A DNA stretch of 64,000 nucleotides from NCBI GenBank assembly GCA_018389105.1, contig JACATO010002205.1, positions 124,001-188,000 of the forward strand. The letters run 5' to 3'. The notes beneath the pieces are model-generated. The model searched no databases and was not told where the DNA came from. It worked only from the letters and a program-made list of their open reading frames with translations. This DNA comes from Nautilus pompilius (taxonomy: Eukaryota; Mollusca; Cephalopoda; Nautilida; Nautilidae). Numbering within the stretch: position 1 is the stretch's first letter; each line of letters begins with the position of its first letter. Below are positions 62,037 to 64,000 of the stretch, one piece after another. A program made the position numbers and the translations under genes.

Positions 62037-62260
62037 CCCCGAGTGGAGGAGGTCCGACGTGTAGGGCCGCGAAGTTTGTTTTCGATGTGAGACTCTTCAG
62101 ATGGCGGTATTCCGCGTCAGACCATCGCCAGCGACGCACAAAGAAGAAGCTCAACAAAGCCCGCCATGTTGTCCTTGTTTTCCGCGACCAACACAAAGCT
62201 GACGTCAGCGTCATGTGACCGACCGGAAGAAGAAGAAGAAGAAGGCGAAACTAATCGATG
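62037..62260 (-). promoter_or_regulatory. ZNRF-type promoter and 5' UTR
   Basis: The CpG-rich sequence just upstream of the start codon carries a full CRE (TGACGTCA, 62,200-62,207), an M-box/E-box-like TCATGTGA (62,211-62,218), an ETS-type CCGGAAG (62,223-62,229) and two YY1-like sites (CAGATGGCGG at about 62,098-62,107 on +, and AACATGGCG on - at about 62,170-62,162). Such clusters are typical of TATA-less housekeeping promoters in animals. The start site is not fixed. YY1-type ATGGCG sites often lie just downstream of it. Confidence 0.6.
62117..62167 (-). other. Upstream ORF of 16 codons
   Basis: An ATG inside the YY1-like site (AACATGGCG) opens MAGFVELLLCASLAMV and stops at 62,119-62,117, 80 bases before the ZNRF-type start. 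The ATG context is good (A at -3, G at +4), so if transcribed it could lower translation of the main frame. A longer overlapping frame starting at 62,214 probably lies upstream of the transcription start. Confidence 0.4.
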
Positions 62261-62370
62261 CCGCACCAGTATTTGTTTTCCTTCACAACTCATAACACGA
62301 CTGATGAACGAACGCGTGTGTACATAAAAGTAAAGTCCCACCTTCTTCATCAACAGGTGTATCTTTTATA
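62261..62370. other. Transition to AT-rich upstream sequence
   Basis: This follows a (GAA)n run at about 62,226-62,245. No feature was recognised. Confidence 0.4.
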
Positions 62371-62392
62371 TGTGTGTGTGTGTGTGTGTGTG
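62371..62392. repeat. (TG)11 microsatellite
   Basis: A pure TG run followed by poly-T. Confidence 0.9.
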
Positions 62393-62514
62393 TTTTTTTT
62401 TAAAATTATTTTACTTTGCAACAGTTGCTGTATACATTTATTAGAATTGTATAAGTAATCTTCGCGATCCGACCACTTTTTCTTTGTATATATGCGCCAT
62501 AAAAAAGAGTCCCA

Positions 62515-62546
<32 letters not shown>
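62515..62546. repeat. Poly-T/poly-A run
   Basis: Six T are followed by 26 A and then TAAATAAA. It resembles the 3' tail of a retroelement, but no element body is recognisable beside it. Confidence 0.8.
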
Positions 62547-62547
<1 letters not shown>

Positions 62548-63840
62548 AAATAAAAAATGCGCATCGCATCTCATTTTATTGATAATTACATCTTCATGGA
62601 TTTAAATCATAAAGGTTTTATTGAGAATCTGTTTTTAAAATGCACATCTGTTGCAACTTTGATATTTTAATACGCCACAATTTTTCGTATGTATTATCCC
62701 TATTTTGTTGCAGAAGTTAATCGGAAGAGAAAGGTTTTTTACATAATAAATAGAGGGTTAATAAATTAACACTTTTTTAAAGAAAAATGTGACATAGCGA
62801 ATACTGTTTAACGAATTTTAGACTATACGATTATCGTTATCCCCCCTCTCTCTATATATATACAATCGCTCGCATTCCGCGATATTAGCCAACCATTATA
62901 ACTTTCTTATTGGGAACGCCCATTTTTCAACATGAACAGAGACACTTAGAAATATTTCGTTTTTATCCTTTATTTACGTAATTACTTGTTTATTTTTAAC
63001 CTTCATTTTTACTACTCTTCCATATATACCAAGAAAAAAGAAAAGGATATATTTCTCGACCGAACTGTAAAGAGAAAACACGCATGTTATGTCTACTGAC
63101 GTAACTTTCTTCTTATTATTAATACTATTCTCCCTGTAACTTTTATTGTGTGTGTGTGATTTAGCATAGTGGAAGAGCAGCAAGTCTGCATTTATACTGA
63201 ACAACACCCCAAAAGAATGCGTTAAAAAAAACCAAATAGATCAACCCTATTACAAATCAAATGGCGCACTTCTTCCTCCTCGATGGCTGCCTGAATCTTT
63301 GTGCCATTTGAACCATAGTAAACTATTTAGTAAAGTAGTACTGCAATTATACAACGAGAAGAGATTATTCTACACGTCGACCATTCAAATCGTCAAAGAA
63401 TGGTTATTTCCCCACATACAAACAATCCAACCACAAAGGAATCTTGTCCCTGAAAGCCATTTATAGATTTCCAGGTATTTTCTATAAGTAAATAAACACC
63501 CTTTCAGATTCAAAAAACCCCCTTTCTATTCAGGATTTCAAACTACAAGAACAGGTACAGGGAGGCCATGCCGCGAACGCTCGCAAGAACTGACGGACTT
63601 AGAAAGTGGGTGCACATTTCGGACACTGGGACGTTTGTATCCCCTTCTCCCTCCACCCAACCTCAGTGGTTAACCGCGATGAACAGCATGGATGTCTCCA
63701 CCACGCCTTCTCGGCTTCTGGATAGTTGTCATCATTTCTCATGAATCCAGGTTTTCACAGTTCTCAGACGACGGCGGCTGAGTCGCCAGTATAGAAATTT
63801 CCAATTAACCATCTTCAGACCACGAGAGAGAGACAGAGAG
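62547..63840. other. Intergenic stretch upstream of the ZNRF-type gene
   Basis: The sequence is AT-rich to about 63,250, then gradually GC- and CpG-richer from about 63,540. No exon is supported. A 22-codon + frame near 63,679 (MNSMDVSTTPSRLLD) has no further support. Confidence 0.45.
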
Positions 63841-63905
63841 AGATGGCGTCAGTACAGAGAGAGAGTGGGGAGAGATGACTTCAGTGCAAAGATGACGTCA
63901 GTACA
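63841..63905. promoter_or_regulatory. Three copies of an AGATGRCKTCAGTRCA motif
   Basis: AGATGGCGTCAGTACA (63,841-63,856), AGATGACTTCAGTGCA (63,873-63,888) and AGATGACGTCAGTACA (63,890-63,905) recur in a GA-rich setting. The last contains a complete TGACGTCA. An AGATGGCGC lies at the window end (about 63,992-64,000). They could be CRE/YY1-type sites of a promoter continuing beyond the window, or a degenerate tandem repeat. Confidence 0.4.
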
Positions 63906-64000
63906 AGGGCTTGTTACCTGAGCGCGATACAGTAATATTCTTCTAGAGATTCTTGCTTCATCTATCCAGACCACGCAGTATTTTTCATGGAAGATGGCGC

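Noticed and set aside
61984-62353. 76- and 78-codon - strand frames over the ZNRF promoter
   Set aside because: They overlap CRE and YY1-like sites and the main start codon in other frames. They probably lie partly upstream of transcription.
1-64000. CRISPR arrays, operons, phage genes, plasmid origins
   Set aside because: No regular spaced repeats, no dense same-strand ORFs and clear spliced animal genes instead.

Overview
The window is metazoan nuclear DNA, most likely from a mollusc or another lophotrochozoan invertebrate. The reasons are split genes with GT-AG introns of 0.3 to 18 kb, an AT-rich non-coding background, many short simple repeats, decayed cut-and-paste DNA transposons and tRNA-derived SINEs, and two animal signalling genes whose exons I could join by hand. 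The species call is inference. I saw no bacterial-type operon, CRISPR array, viral genome, tRNA or rRNA gene.

There are two supported protein-coding genes, and they converge. (1) On the + strand at about 15.2-19.5 kb, five exons join without a frame break into the C-terminal part of a DOK-like docking protein. It has the end of a probable PH domain, a well conserved IRS-type PTB domain and a very short tail ending at 19,476. Its 5' exons were not found. (2) On the - strand at 27.5-62.0 kb, exons spread over 34.5 kb encode a ZNRF1/ZNRF2-type E3 ubiquitin ligase. It has an N-myristoylation start (MGAKQS), a low-complexity linker, a C2HC zinc finger and a C-terminal RING. The coding exons are 62036-61721, an optional 48-nt in-frame cassette at 43831-43784, 42183-42088, 33978-33873 and 27598-27541. 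A CpG-rich promoter just above 62,036 carries CRE-, ETS-, M-box- and YY1-like sites and a 16-codon upstream ORF.

The rest is introns, intergenic DNA and transposon debris: two diverged piggyBac-like copies (2.1-4.0 and 39.2-41.6 kb, both - strand), a Tc1-type transposase relic (49.1-49.95 kb), a 453-bp mariner-like internal-deletion element with intact terminal inverted repeats (22.27-22.72 kb), a 286-bp palindrome-ended MITE (32.96-33.25 kb), an inverted-repeat element in the first recovered DOK-like intron (15.56-16.19 kb), one hAT-type end (53.86 kb), and at least two copies of one tRNA-SINE family (8.4 and 12.2 kb). Several patches (6.8-7.1, 9.3-10.4, 12.6-13.2 and 56.8-59.2 kb) keep unusually open frames but match no family I recognise.

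I did not find a clearly new biological system. The best leads are the phase-symmetric 48-nt cassette exon and a possible non-myristoylated alternative start of the ZNRF gene, and the tail-less architecture of the DOK-like gene. Exon boundaries come from reading splice signals and frame continuity by eye. Relic boundaries are approximate.
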